Assembly: GCA_964647255.1 (NCBI GenBank) | Contig: CAZYGI010000007.1 | Span: forward strand, 30,528 to 94,527 | Direction: 5' to 3' | Length of the DNA stretch: 64,000 nt | Source: CAWJEL01 sp964647255 | GTDB taxonomy: Bacteria > Chloroflexota > Anaerolineae > CG2-30-64-16 | Part shown: positions 1-8,798 of the stretch, piece after piece | How positions within the stretch are numbered: position 1 is the stretch's first letter | Layout: each line of letters begins with the position of its first letter | The notes under the pieces: generated by a model | Databases searched by the model: none | What the model was told of the DNA's origin: nothing | The model's input: only the letters and a program-made list of their open reading frames with translations | Position numbers and translations under genes: made by a program

Positions 1-1716
1 GTCAATCTTGATGAGCGCATCCTCGGAGCCGAACAGGAACTCGGCCAGGCTCTTCGCCAGAAGCGTCTTGCCGACCCCGGTGGGACCCAGGAACATGAAG
101 GTGCCGATCGGCCGCTTCGGGTCCTTCAGGCCGGTCCGGGCCCGACGCACGGCCCTGGAGATCGCCCGCACCGGCTCATCCTGGCCGACGACCCGCTTGT
201 GGAGGTAGTCCTCCATCTCCAACAGGCGCGCGGTTTCCTCGCCCACCAGGCGGACCATCGGAATGCCGGTCCACATGCCCACCACTTCGGCGATGTCCTG
301 TTCGGTGACGACCGGCGGCGGCGCCAGTTCCTGCCAGCGCTCCCGCATCTCCTCCAGGCGGCGTTCTAGCTCGATCTCGTGGTGGCGGAGGTCCATCGCA
401 TCATCGTAACGCTTGGCTTCGACGGCCTCCTCGCGCTGGCGCTGCGTGGATTTGAGCTCGCGGAAGGTCTCACGCAGCGTCATGGCGTGCGGCGCCTTGT
501 ACATGCGCACCCGGCTGGAAGCCTCATCCATCAAGTCAATCGCTTTATCGGGCAGGAAACGATCGGGCACGTAGCGCGCAGACAGCCGCGCGGCCGCGTC
601 CAGCGCGTCGTCGCCGATCTGCAACTGGTGATGCGTCTCGTAAGCTTTGCGCACCCCCTTGAGGATCTCGACGGTTTCCTCGATGGTGGGCTCCTCCACC
701 AGCACGGGCTGGAAGCGGCGCTCGAGTGCGGCATCCCCTTCGATGTACTTTCGGTATTCATCCAGAGTCGTGGCACCGATGCACTGCAGCTCGCCGCGCG
801 CCAACGCGGGCTTGAGCAGGTTGGCGGCGTCCATGCTGCTGCCGGCCGCGCCGGCACCCACCAGCATATGAACTTCGTCAATGAAGAGGATCGCGTCGGA
901 ATTGGTGATCTCCTCAATGACCTTCTTGAGACGCTCCTCGAACTGGCCGCGGTACATGGTGCCGGCGACCAGCGAGCCGACATCCAGCATCAGGACACGC
1001 TTATCAATCAGCGTCTCCGGCACATCGCCGTTGACGATCCGCTGGGCGAGACCCTCGACGATGGCGGTTTTGCCCACGCCCGGCTCGCCGATCAAGGCGG
1101 GGTTGTTCTTCGTGCGCCGGCTGAGGATCTGGATGATGCGCTCGATCTCTTTTTCCCGGCCGATGACCGGGTCGAGCTTCCGGTTTTCGGCGCGCGCAGT
1201 CAGGTCAAAGCCGAGTTGATCGGTGAGCGGGGTTTTGCTCTCCTTCTTCTTAGCCGACTTCTCCTGCAACTGGGTTTCCAGGACGGTCTTGGTGATCTCC
1301 TGGCGCGCCTTCCCGAACGAGACGCCCAACTGCCGCAGCACCTCGGCGGCGATCCCTTCATCCTCCCGCAACAGGCCTAGCAGCAGATGCTCGGTGCCGA
1401 TGTTCGGATGCCCCATCTCCCTGGCTTCTTCCACCGCGACCTCAAGCACACGCTTGGTGCGCGGGGTTAACGTGGGTTTGCCGAAAGGCGGCCGGGGGTT
1501 CCGGGGGGCGATCAGCTCGATCTGGCGATAGACTTCCGCGGCAGTGGCGCCGGCCTCACGCAGCACCTTGGCTGCGAGGCCGGTTTCCTCCTTGACCAGG
1601 CCCAGCAATAGGTGTTCTGTACCGACGTAGTTATGGTTCAGCCGCACGGCCTCTTCCTGGGCGATCTGTAACACCTGCCGTGCCTGCTTGGTGAAGCGAT
1701 CCAACTTGTCCGACAT
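1..1716 (-). CDS. clpC: ATP-dependent Clp protease ATP-binding subunit ClpC (C-terminus cut by window edge)
   Basis: Hsp100/ClpC unfoldase that feeds substrates to ClpP in the cytoplasm. The 572 visible codons show the two N-terminal Clp repeats (each with a TEHLLLGL motif), the first AAA+ module with Walker A GEPGVGKT and Walker B ILFIDEVH, a middle coiled-coil region and the start of AAA+ module 2 with Walker A GPTGVGKT. The reading frame runs off the left edge just after that motif. The ATG at 1716 is chosen because GGAGG lies 9 nt upstream; the in-frame ATG at 1725 touches that Shine-Dalgarno sequence and cannot use it. No upstream mcsA/mcsB or ctsR is seen, so the gene appears to be monocistronic at its 5' side. 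Confidence 0.96.
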   Translation of the reverse strand, partial: MSDKLDRFTKQARQVLQIAQEEAVRLNHNYVGTEHLLLGLVKEETGLAAKVLREAGATAAEVYRQIELIAPRNPRPPFGKPTLTPRTKRVLEVAVEEAREMGHPNIGTEHLLLGLLREDEGIAAEVLRQLGVSFGKARQEITKTVLETQLQEKSAKKKESKTPLTDQLGFDLTARAENRKLDPVIGREKEIERIIQILSRRTKNNPALIGEPGVGKTAIVEGLAQRIVNGDVPETLIDKRVLMLDVGSLVAGTMYRGQFEERLKKVIEEITNSDAILFIDEVHMLVGAGAAGSSMDAANLLKPALARGELQCIGATTLDEYRKYIEGDAALERRFQPVLVEEPTIEETVEILKGVRKAYETHHQLQIGDDALDAAARLSARYVPDRFLPDKAIDLMDEASSRVRMYKAPHAMTLRETFRELKSTQRQREEAVEAKRYDDAMDLRHHEIELERRLEEMRERWQELAPPPVVTEQDIAEVVGMWTGIPMVRLVGEETARLLEMEDYLHKRVVGQDEPVRAISRAVRRARTGLKDPKRPIGTFMFLGPTGVGKTLLAKSLAEFLFGSEDALIKID

Positions 1717-1778
1717 GTCTTCCATCCTCCGGACACAACTAACTCTGATCCGTTTTGCTCCATTTCAGTGTCGAAACG

Positions 1779-1807
1779 ATTATAGCACATCTTGCGGTCA
1801 GTGTGGT
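1779..1807 (-). promoter_or_regulatory. Putative clpC promoter with extended -10
   Basis: A perfect TATAAT (1779-1784) is preceded by TGC, giving an extended -10. The hexamer 17 nt further up is poor (ACCACA). It lies about 65 nt upstream of the clpC start. No CIRCE or other heat-shock operator was seen. Confidence 0.5.
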
Positions 1808-1888
1808 AAGCGAGAATCCGCTGCGGGTGTGCTTCGCGTCAGGAACAACATCAAGCGAAGCCCGCAGCGCGCCCTGAAACACACGCAA

Positions 1889-1930
1889 ACAAAAAGGGTG
1901 AAAGCCTGGTTTCCCTTGCTTTCACCCTTG
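1889..1930 (-). terminator. Intrinsic terminator of the S1-domain gene
   Basis: A 12-bp perfect stem (1894-1905 with 1918-1929) is followed on the minus strand by TTTTTGTTT. It lies about 30 nt after the stop of the S1-domain gene and upstream of clpC, so it separates the two units. Confidence 0.85.
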
Positions 1931-1960
1931 TTTAGCTGTGGACGTTCGACCCGCCGGTGG

Positions 1961-3208
1961 CTATTCTCCCTGTGCCTGCTTGAGCGCCGCGGCAAACTGA
2001 CCGCTGCCGGGCTCATCGGCGGCGGTCTGCGCCGCAGCGGAGGTCTCATCACGCCAGTCCACTTCCACGTAGGCGTCATCGCTGGCCCGGCGGAGGCTCA
2101 AGCCCACGCGGCGATTCTCTGGATCAATTTTGATGATTCGCACCTGCACCTGGTCGCCCTCCTGGACGATCTCCTTCGGGTGCTGGATGCGGTAATCGGC
2201 CATCTCGGAAATGTGAATCAACCCCTCGATGGCGCTGTCAATCTTGGCAAAGGCGCCAAACGCCGTCAGCCGGGTGATCGTCGCCGGGACCACCTGGCCC
2301 ACCGAATACTGCTGGTCAACCATACTCCACGGCTCAGGCGCCAGCCGGCGCAGGCTCAAACCGATCCGCTTCTTGTCCGGGTCTACGTTCATCACATAGA
2401 CTTCGACCGTCTGACCGACCTTCAGCACCTCACTGGGATGGCCCACGCGATGCCAGGCGAGCTCGGAGAGGTGGATCAAGCCGTCCGCGCCGCCCAGGTC
2501 CACAAAGGCGCCGAAGTCAGCGATGCTGGTGACGGTGCCCTTCAGCACGTCCCCGCGCTGAAGACTGGTCAGCAGCTTGTCCTTCTGGCCCTTGCGCACA
2601 TCACGCATGGCGATGCGCTCGGACAAGATCAGCCGGTTGCGTTCCCGATCCAGCTCGACGACCTTGAGTTGCAGCGTCTGGCCGATCATCTTAGCCCAAC
2701 GCTGTTCTGCGTCGGCATCGGATTCTTGCGGCTGACCCTGCCACCGGGTAGTGAGCTGCGACGCCGGGACAAAGCCCCGCACGCGGCCCACGCGGACGAT
2801 CACGCCGCCGCGATTGAAGCCGGTCACCACGCCTTCGAAAACATCTTGCGACTGGAGCAGATCCTCGGCCTGGTGCCAATCCTGATCCTGCTGGGCGCGG
2901 GAGAGGGAAATCACCACGTTGCCGTCGCGATCTTCAGGCTGCACCACCACCGCCGAAATGGGGTCGCCGGGCCGGAGCGCGGCGATGAAGTCTTTGTCCA
3001 GCCGTTCGAATTCTCGTGGATCTACGACAGCATCAGCTTTATAACGAATGTCAACGAGGATTTGGGTGGGACTGACGCTGACAATATTGCCTTCGACAGA
3101 ATCACCGCTGCGCAGTTTCGGGAAATCGAAGGCATCCAGAGGCAATGAGTCCATGAAGTTGGTCTCGGTCGCAGCTTGGGCGAACTGCGACTCCTTCTGT
3201 TTGTTCAT
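1961..3208 (-). CDS. S1 RNA-binding domain protein, four S1 repeats (ribosomal protein S1 homologue)
   Basis: 415 residues with four OB-fold S1 repeats in tandem, at roughly 35-105, 120-190, 205-275 and 290-360. The last two are the most canonical (GAFVDLGG-DGLIHLSEL and GAFAKID-EGLIHISEM, each ending GLSLRR). Such proteins bind mRNA at the ribosome or, in short form, act as general RNA-binding translation factors. It is shorter than the six-repeat proteobacterial S1 and matches the four-repeat form of Gram-positive and Chloroflexi lineages. The tail is acidic and Ala/Gln rich. It has its own promoter and terminator, so it is probably transcribed alone. Confidence 0.9.
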   Translation of the reverse strand: MNKQKESQFAQAATETNFMDSLPLDAFDFPKLRSGDSVEGNIVSVSPTQILVDIRYKADAVVDPREFERLDKDFIAALRPGDPISAVVVQPEDRDGNVVISLSRAQQDQDWHQAEDLLQSQDVFEGVVTGFNRGGVIVRVGRVRGFVPASQLTTRWQGQPQESDADAEQRWAKMIGQTLQLKVVELDRERNRLILSERIAMRDVRKGQKDKLLTSLQRGDVLKGTVTSIADFGAFVDLGGADGLIHLSELAWHRVGHPSEVLKVGQTVEVYVMNVDPDKKRIGLSLRRLAPEPWSMVDQQYSVGQVVPATITRLTAFGAFAKIDSAIEGLIHISEMADYRIQHPKEIVQEGDQVQVRIIKIDPENRRVGLSLRRASDDAYVEVDWRDETSAAAQTAADEPGSGQFAAALKQAQGE

Positions 3209-3244
3209 TCGGATGAGTGCTCCCCCCCTCCAAGAATGCTTGCG

Positions 3245-3273
3245 ATTATACAGAAGGTCTAGTCAAATGGCAA
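3245..3273 (-). promoter_or_regulatory. Sigma-70-type promoter of the S1-domain gene
   Basis: -35 TTGCCA (3268-3273), 17-nt spacer, -10 TATAAT (3245-3250), about 35 nt upstream of the start codon. Confidence 0.75.
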
Positions 3274-3340
3274 GTCACGCGGCGGAAGGTCAGATGATGT
3301 AGAAACGCTGCGCGCAACGCCTCTGCGCGGGGCAAATAGC

Positions 3341-3724
3341 TCAATTTCGCGGCAAGTAGGCGATCATTTCGATCTCGACCTGACCGGCCTTGGGCAACGC
3401 GGCGACCTGCACGGTGGAACGAGCCGGCAGGCTGCCGGTGAAGCGCCGACCGTAGATCGCGTTGACCGTCGCGAAGTCGGCCATGTTGGTCAGGAAGATC
3501 GTCGTCTTCACCACATCGGCAAAGGTCGCGCCGGCCGCAGCAAGCACCGCGGCCAGATTATCCAACACCTGTTCGGCCTGCGCTTCCACGCCCTCGCGCA
3601 GGAGCCCCGTCGCCGGGTCGAGACCGGTCTGACCGGAGCAGAAGAGGAAGTCGCCGGCACGCACGGCCTGGCTGTACGGCCCCAGCGCCGCCGGTGCGGC
3701 GGGGGAAGTGATCGTTTCACGCAT
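3341..3724 (-). CDS. ridA: RidA family reactive enamine/imine deaminase
   Basis: 127-residue member of the YjgF/YER057c/UK114 family, which hydrolyses reactive 2-aminoacrylate and related imines made by PLP enzymes. The start (GPYSQAVRAGDFLFCSGQ), the VVKTTIFLTNMADF strand and the C-terminal ARSTVQVAALPK with the conserved substrate-binding Arg and the final EIEMIAY are all present. Length is normal for the family. The ATG at 3724 has GGAG 7 nt upstream. It sits directly downstream of leuS, separated by a palindromic repeat. Confidence 0.93.
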   Translation of the reverse strand: MRETITSPAAPAALGPYSQAVRAGDFLFCSGQTGLDPATGLLREGVEAQAEQVLDNLAAVLAAAGATFADVVKTTIFLTNMADFATVNAIYGRRFTGSLPARSTVQVAALPKAGQVEIEMIAYLPRN

Positions 3725-3747
3725 TCTCAGACTCCTGTTGGGGCAGG

Positions 3748-3811
3748 ACGATGGACCGGCGACGGACGACGGCCGATAGACGACACACTATCGGCCATCG
3801 TCTATCGGCCA
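3748..3811. repeat. Palindromic short-repeat element between leuS and ridA
   Basis: A low-complexity stretch containing a 13-bp inverted repeat (3771-3783 with 3798-3810) built from GGCCGATAGACGA and its complement, plus shorter echoes such as CGACGGACGACGG. It starts just after the leuS stop. It belongs to the family of small tandem/palindromic repeats seen elsewhere in the window. Confidence 0.7.
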
Positions 3812-3814
3812 TTA

Positions 3815-6715
3815 TCACGCCACGATGTTTACCAGCTTCCCGCCAGCAAAGATCACTTTGCGGACGGGCTTGCCCTCCAGCCACTTCTGGATGGCCGGCC
3901 GGCCCAGCGCCAGCTCGCGGGCCTGATCCTCCGTGATGTCGGCTGGCGCATCCAGCTTGTCGCGCACCTTGCCGTTGATCTGGACGACCAGGGTGATCGT
4001 ATCCGCCTTCGCCAAATCGGGATCAAAAGCCGGCCATGACTGCACGTGGATGCTGGCGTTAGCTTCGCCGTGCCGGCGCTGCCACAACTCCTCGGCGATG
4101 TGCGGCGTCTCGGGCGCCAGCAGCAGCAGCAGGCTGTCCACCGCCTCCTCCCACGCCGGTGTGCCGTAAACAGCGGTCTCTTTTGCCTTCACCAGGATGT
4201 TGTTAAACTCCATCAGGCCGGCGATGATGGTGTTGAACTTGAATTGCTCGATGTCCTCGGTCACGCGGCGGATGGTGGCGTGCGTCATGTGCCGCAGCTC
4301 GCGGGTCTGAGCCTCCAGCTCCGCCTGCTGCCCCCCGCCTCCCGATTGCAGAGCCTCCCGGTGGGGCTCCTGCTTCCTGGCCGGCTCAACCACCACGTTC
4401 CACACGCGCTCCAGGAAGCGGCGCACGCCCTCGATGCCCTGGAAGTTCCACGGACCGCCCATGTCCCACGGTCCGATGAACATCAGATAGGCGCGCACCG
4501 CGTCCGCGCCATATTTCGCCACCCACTCGTCCGGCGCGACCACGTTGCCCTTGCTCTTGCTCATCCGGTTGCCGTCCGGCCCCAGGATGATGCCCTGGTT
4601 GAACAGCCGCAGCATTGGCTCGCGGAAGGAGACGATGCCCATATCGGCCAGCGCCTTTGTAAAGAAGCGCGTGTACAGCAGATGCATCGTTGCGTGCTCG
4701 GGCCCGCCGGTGTACAGGTCAATCGGCAGCCAATACTGCCCGACCGCCGGATCCCAAGGCGTATCGTCGCGGCGCAAGGGTTGCCCAGCCTTCCAGTAGG
4801 GGGTCACGTAGGCATAGTTATACCATGACGAACACATGAAAGTGTCCATCGTGTCGGTCTCGCGCGTGGCTGCGCCGCCGCACTTGGGACACGTCGTGTG
4901 CAGAAAGCTCTCGTGGAACTTCAACGCGTTCTCGCCGCTGGCCGGCACCGCGGCATCCGTCGGCAGGACGACCGGCAGATCCTCATAGGGCACCGGCACG
5001 ATGCCGCACGCGTCGCAGTAGATCATCGGGATCGGCGCGCCCCAGTAGCGCTGCCGGCTGATCAGCCAGTCGCGCAGGCGGTAGTTAACCGCGGTCTTGC
5101 CGATGCCGCGGCTTTCCAGCCACGCGGACACCTGCCGCTTCGCCGTGTCGCCTGGCGTGCCTGTGAACGCGGCCGAGTTGATCATTGTGCCGTAGTCCGA
5201 ATGATACAGCACATCGCGGTACCACTCAACCGCCCACCACATCTCCATCGTCGTGCGGAAGCGGCGCATATAGTCATAGCCGGCCTGGCAGCGGGCCATG
5301 ATCGCCGCGTCACTGGCCGCCGAATCCAGGCGCAGCCGGGCGTCCGAGAACACCACCAGCCACCCGCGACCGACGATGTCGGCCCAATGGCCCGGCTCCA
5401 GATGCTCCTGCAGCAGTCCGGTATAGATCGAGACCTGGGCGTCGCCGTCCAGCGTCACTGCGTAGAACCGGCCGCGGTCCGGGATCGTGATGTAGTGCCA
5501 CGCCAGGCCGGCGCGGGTCAGCTCACCGCCGAAATCGCCCGCCACCGAGCGCTCCCAAACGGCGCTCTTGGCGATGCGATCGTTCCGCTCGATCACCGGG
5601 ATGATCGGCAGCCCGAACTTCAGCGCAAACGCGAAGTCGCGGTCGTCGTGGCTGGGCACGGCCATGATCGCACCGGTGCCGTAGCCCATCATCACGTAGT
5701 CGGCGATCCAGATCGGGATGCGCTCATCGTTCACCGGATTGATCGCGTACGCGCCGATGGGCACGCCGGTCTTTTCCTTTTCGGTGGACGCGCGCTCAAT
5801 CTCGCTCTGGCGGCTGGCCTGGGCCTTGTACGCCTCGACTGCGCTGCGCTGCTCCGGCGCCGTCAGCCGATCCACCAGCGGATGCTCAGGCGCCAGCACC
5901 ATGAAGGTCGCACCCCACAGGGTGTCGGGACGGGTGGTGAAGACAGTGATCAGCGGCCAGTCGTCAGTCGTCAGGTCATCAGCAGCGGGTGTCCTCTGCC
6001 CCCTGTCCACTGGGAACTGTACTTCGGCGCCCTCGCTGCGGCCGATCCAGTTGGTCTGCATGGTGCGGATGCGTTCCGGCCACTCGATGCCGGTGAAGTC
6101 CAGCAGCTCATCGGCATACTGCGTGATCTTGAAGAACCACTGGTTCAGCTCTTTCTTGATCACCGGCGTGCCGCACCGCTCGCAATGCTTGTCCTCGCCC
6201 CACACCTGCTCGCGCGCCAGCGTCGTGTTGCAGGTCGGGCAGAAGTCCACGGGCGCGAATTTGCGATAGGCCAGCCCGTGCTCATACAGCTTCAGGAAGA
6301 ACCACTCCGTCCAGACATAGTAGCGCGGATCACAGGTCACGGCCTCGCGGTCCCAGGCCCACATCGCGCCCATGCTGCGCAGTTGCCCGCGCATCCGCTC
6401 GATGTTTGCCATGGTCCACGTGTAGGGATGGACGCCGCGCCGGATCGCCGCGTTTTCGGCCGGCAGGCCGAAGGCGTCGAAGCCGATTGGGAAGAAGACG
6501 TTGTAACCCTTCATCCGGCGGTAGCGCGCGGCGGCATCGGATGGAGTCATAGCATACCAATGCCCGATGTGCAGCTCGCCCGAAGGGTAGGGCAACATCG
6601 TCAGGAAGTAAAACTTGGGGTGCTTCGAATCTTCGTGCGTAGCGTACAGCCCGCTATCAGCCCAATGCTTCTGCCACTTCGTTTCGAACTCTTGCGGAAT
6701 GTATTTGTCTGCCAT
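3815..6715 (-). CDS. leuS: Leucyl-tRNA synthetase with an extra ~110-residue insertion
   Basis: 966 residues, class I aminoacyl-tRNA synthetase charging tRNA-Leu. HIGH is at 49-52, followed by a Cys zinc cluster (CPTC...CERC, about 159-181), the CP1 editing domain with TTRPDTLWG and HDDRDFAFALKFG, a second Cys cluster (YCDACG and CPKCGG), RMSKS at 717-721 and an anticodon-binding domain. Two features are odd. First, about 110 residues (roughly 380-505) sit between the end of the editing core and GTMINSAAFTG, where E. coli and Thermus LeuRS have a short link. Second, residues 238-252 are a short low-complexity insert whose DNA holds a 7-bp tandem repeat (CAGTCGT). The ATG at 6715 is chosen because the upstream in-frame extension lies in the T-box leader and a tRNA gene. 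Confidence 0.97.
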   Translation of the reverse strand: MADKYIPQEFETKWQKHWADSGLYATHEDSKHPKFYFLTMLPYPSGELHIGHWYAMTPSDAAARYRRMKGYNVFFPIGFDAFGLPAENAAIRRGVHPYTWTMANIERMRGQLRSMGAMWAWDREAVTCDPRYYVWTEWFFLKLYEHGLAYRKFAPVDFCPTCNTTLAREQVWGEDKHCERCGTPVIKKELNQWFFKITQYADELLDFTGIEWPERIRTMQTNWIGRSEGAEVQFPVDRGQRTPAADDLTTDDWPLITVFTTRPDTLWGATFMVLAPEHPLVDRLTAPEQRSAVEAYKAQASRQSEIERASTEKEKTGVPIGAYAINPVNDERIPIWIADYVMMGYGTGAIMAVPSHDDRDFAFALKFGLPIIPVIERNDRIAKSAVWERSVAGDFGGELTRAGLAWHYITIPDRGRFYAVTLDGDAQVSIYTGLLQEHLEPGHWADIVGRGWLVVFSDARLRLDSAASDAAIMARCQAGYDYMRRFRTTMEMWWAVEWYRDVLYHSDYGTMINSAAFTGTPGDTAKRQVSAWLESRGIGKTAVNYRLRDWLISRQRYWGAPIPMIYCDACGIVPVPYEDLPVVLPTDAAVPASGENALKFHESFLHTTCPKCGGAATRETDTMDTFMCSSWYNYAYVTPYWKAGQPLRRDDTPWDPAVGQYWLPIDLYTGGPEHATMHLLYTRFFTKALADMGIVSFREPMLRLFNQGIILGPDGNRMSKSKGNVVAPDEWVAKYGADAVRAYLMFIGPWDMGGPWNFQGIEGVRRFLERVWNVVVEPARKQEPHREALQSGGGGQQAELEAQTRELRHMTHATIRRVTEDIEQFKFNTIIAGLMEFNNILVKAKETAVYGTPAWEEAVDSLLLLLAPETPHIAEELWQRRHGEANASIHVQSWPAFDPDLAKADTITLVVQINGKVRDKLDAPADITEDQARELALGRPAIQKWLEGKPVRKVIFAGGKLVNIVA

Positions 6716-6737
6716 GATGTGCAACTCCGGACGACTA

Positions 6738-6794
6738 GAAACAGAAATCCCCTTCATCCGTTCAGGGACGAAGGGGACTCCGCGGTACCACCCT
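6738..6794 (-). terminator. T-box antiterminator/terminator module
   Basis: The T-box 14-mer with its UGGU bulge (for the tRNA acceptor ACCA) occupies 6794-6781. The competing terminator pairs 6776-6766 with 6759-6749 (11 bp, one G-U), followed by ATTTCTGTTTC. The TCCCT at 6768-6764 can instead pair with AGGG of the 14-mer to form the antiterminator. It ends about 22 nt before the leuS start. Confidence 0.88.
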
Positions 6795-6809
6795 GGTTGC
6801 CGGTTCAGG

Positions 6810-6882
<73 letters not shown>

Positions 6883-7066
6883 GTGCACCGTGACCGACCA
6901 CTTTGGTCTGCGCGCTAACGGGCGCACCCGATATGGCTCCCGGACGAGTTCAGCCTTATTGCTGCGGCGGGACCGATCCGCCTGCAAGGTTTCCACCCTC
7001 CCCTGCTCTCTGCGGCGCTGGCTTACTATTTCCGTTCATCGCCGGCTATTTAGTTGGCGCTCCAGG

Positions 7067-7139
7067 TGGAGCTGAGGGGACTCGAACCCCTTGCCTCTAC
7101 AGTGCGATTGTAGCGCTCTCCCAGCTGAGCTACAGCCCC
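7067..7139 (-). tRNA. tRNA-Ala, anticodon CGC
   Basis: A 73-nt cloverleaf very similar to its neighbour, with G3-U70, anticodon loop ATCGCAC (anticodon CGC) and T-arm GGTTCGAGTCC. CCA is not encoded. The promoter -10 ends 13 nt upstream of its 5' end, so it is the first element of the transcript, and the T-box Stem I follows it directly. Confidence 0.96.
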
Positions 7140-7152
7140 AGGACGAGAACAA

Positions 7153-7181
7153 AGTATATCCAGGATGAGGGTTGGTGTCAA
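7153..7181 (-). promoter_or_regulatory. Promoter of the tRNA-Ala / T-box / leuS transcript
   Basis: -35 TTGACA (7176-7181), 17-nt spacer, -10 TATACT (7153-7158). The start point would be about 7-8 nt upstream of tRNA-Ala(CGC). No other promoter-like sequence was seen between here and leuS. Confidence 0.88.
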
Positions 7182-7264
7182 ATTCCCGGCCCGGCGCGGC
7201 AGCACCCCTGAGCTGCGGCCTCGGTCGTTCAGGCGCCTTGAGCCATTTGGAGGTGCTAGCGCGT

Positions 7265-7293
7265 TTGACAGACCCAGGAGCGAGAAGTAAGAT
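7265..7293 (+). promoter_or_regulatory. Promoter of the membrane protein / acyltransferase unit
   Basis: -35 TTGACA (7265-7270), 17-nt spacer, -10 TAAGAT (7288-7293), about 50 nt before the start codon. It is divergent from the tRNA/leuS promoter. Confidence 0.7.
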
Positions 7294-7344
7294 TGCTTCT
7301 TGCCGGGTTGGGTTGCCGGTGCAAAACACTTCAAAGGAGTCGGT

Positions 7345-7773
7345 ATGGGATTTGTCCTGCAACTTCACAGCATCTTACGCTGGATCCTGTTGGCCGCTGC
7401 GCTAGTTGTGACGGTCAAGGCATTGATCGGCTGGTTGGGCAAGCAGAAGTTCACCCGCCTCGATGACCAGCTCGGCATGGGCTATACGATGGTCGTTGAT
7501 GTGCAAGTCCTCGTCGGGCTGATCATCTGGCTCTTCGGGACGACCGGACTAAAGCAGCTCGCCTCGGCCATGAGCAATCCGTATGCGCGCTTCATTGCGC
7601 TGGAACACGTCTTCCTGATGTTGATCGCCCTGGCCTTTGCGCACATCGGGCGTACGCGTACGAAGAAAGCGGCCGGCGATGCGGCGAAGCACCGCGCGGC
7701 CTTCATCTTCTATCTACTCAGCTTCGTCTTCATCGTGCTGATCTTTCTGCTGCAGATGATGCTGACGAAATAG
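7345..7773 (+). CDS. Small four-helix integral membrane protein, function unknown
   Basis: 142 residues. Four hydrophobic segments are visible at about 7-25, 50-66, 78-98 and 118-138, with a basic loop (GRTRTKKAAGDAAKHRA) between the third and fourth. The overall layout recalls small cytochrome-b561-like or DUF membrane proteins, but no diagnostic haem-ligand pattern was recognised. The ATG at 7345 has AAGGAG 6 nt upstream. The gene is 30 bp ahead of an acyltransferase gene and probably co-transcribed with it. A degraded copy of part of this gene lies at 8695-8766. Confidence 0.8.
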   Translation: MGFVLQLHSILRWILLAAALVVTVKALIGWLGKQKFTRLDDQLGMGYTMVVDVQVLVGLIIWLFGTTGLKQLASAMSNPYARFIALEHVFLMLIALAFAHIGRTRTKKAAGDAAKHRAAFIFYLLSFVFIVLIFLLQMMLTK

Positions 7774-7803
7774 CCGCGGGAAGAAGGCCCGCTTTGGGGC
7801 GCG

Positions 7804-8682
7804 ATGGTCCTGGAAAACTACTATCTCTACCGGTTTGCCATCTGGCTGGTCACACACTTCCCGCGGGGCTTCGTCTACGCCTTTGCGGGATTTGTCGCTG
7901 AGCTCAACTTCTTCTTGAACACCCGCTCGCGGCGCGGCGTCTTCGCCAACCTGGAGCGGGTGTTACCGCCTCACACCAGCCGCTTCCGGCGGTGGTGGCT
8001 GGCGCGCTCGATCTTCCGGAACTTCGCCTTTTCACTCGTGGACTTTCTTCGCCTCCCGACCGTTACACACGAGACCCTGGATCAATTCCTGGCCGAAATC
8101 AAGGGGTGGGAGCATGTCAAAGCGTGCGTCGAAGCAGGCAAAGGTGGGATCCTGGTCGGAGTTCACATGGGAAGCTGGGAGCTCGGCGGCGCAGTGATTA
8201 GCCTGCTCGGCATTCCGCTGACGGTTGCCGCTCTGCCGCACAAAGACGAGCGCGTGGATGCGATCTTTCTGCGTCACCGGGAGGCCTCCGGCATCGAAGT
8301 GGCGCCGGTGGGCAGCGTCACACGGAGACTGATCACCGCCCTGAAGCATGGCCGGTTCATCGCCCTGGTTTCGGATCGCGACGTGACGGGCGCCGGGCCT
8401 GTGTTGCCTTTTTTCGGCCAGCCGACCCACGTGCCGAACGGCCACGCCCGGCTGGCGCTGAGCACCGGCGCATGGATCATTCCCGCCACCACCTACCGCA
8501 TGGCGGATCGGCGGATCGGCCTGGAATTCCGCGAGCCGATCATCGCCGACCCCGCGACCGACACCGCGGAAAGCCTTACCCAGCGCTGCCTGGCCGTACT
8601 TGAAGATTTCATCCGCGAGCACCCGGATCAGTGGCTATCATTCTTCAACCTATGGAGCAATACTGAGCTGCCGGTGGCGTAG
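7804..8682 (+). CDS. LpxL/HtrB-type lysophospholipid acyltransferase (copy 1)
   Basis: 292 residues of the LpxL/WaaM/PatA acyltransferase family, which moves an acyl chain onto a glycolipid at the inner face of the membrane. The catalytic HX4E motif is HMGSWE (His121, Glu126). Further family blocks are VSDRDVTGAGPVLPFFGQPTHVPNG and the C-terminal DQWLSFFNLW. The N-terminus carries one hydrophobic anchor. In monoderm or LPS-free lineages such enzymes acylate phosphatidylinositol mannosides or similar lipids, so lipid A should not be assumed as substrate. It has a tandem paralogue directly downstream. Confidence 0.88.
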   Translation: MVLENYYLYRFAIWLVTHFPRGFVYAFAGFVAELNFFLNTRSRRGVFANLERVLPPHTSRFRRWWLARSIFRNFAFSLVDFLRLPTVTHETLDQFLAEIKGWEHVKACVEAGKGGILVGVHMGSWELGGAVISLLGIPLTVAALPHKDERVDAIFLRHREASGIEVAPVGSVTRRLITALKHGRFIALVSDRDVTGAGPVLPFFGQPTHVPNGHARLALSTGAWIIPATTYRMADRRIGLEFREPIIADPATDTAESLTQRCLAVLEDFIREHPDQWLSFFNLWSNTELPVA

Positions 8683-8694
8683 ACGGTTGAAGCC

Positions 8695-8766
8695 GGCAAG
8701 CCGAGGCTCACCGGCCTGGATGACCAAACCGGCATGGCCTAAACGATGATCGTTGAGGTGCAGGTT
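8695..8766 (+). pseudogene. Remnant of a duplicated membrane-protein gene
   Basis: This 72-bp stretch aligns without gaps to part of the membrane-protein gene (about 7438-7509): 58 of 72 bases match by eye (about 80%), including GATGACCA, GGCATGG and ACGATG blocks. Read in the same frame it resembles GKxxxTxLDDQxGM and then meets a TAA stop. It lies just before the second acyltransferase, the position the parent gene holds before the first copy. Confidence 0.75.
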
Positions 8767-8798
8767 TCGCACCACATCCCGAGTCTTGGAGGGAGCGC

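Noticed and set aside
379..1380. Plus-strand open frame opposite clpC
   Set aside because: Shadow of the ClpC frame; the minus strand encodes an unbroken, motif-rich ClpC.
7036..7368. Short minus-strand open frames through the tRNA-Ala region
   Set aside because: They translate tRNA genes and the T-box leader; the tRNA cloverleaf structure explains the sequence.
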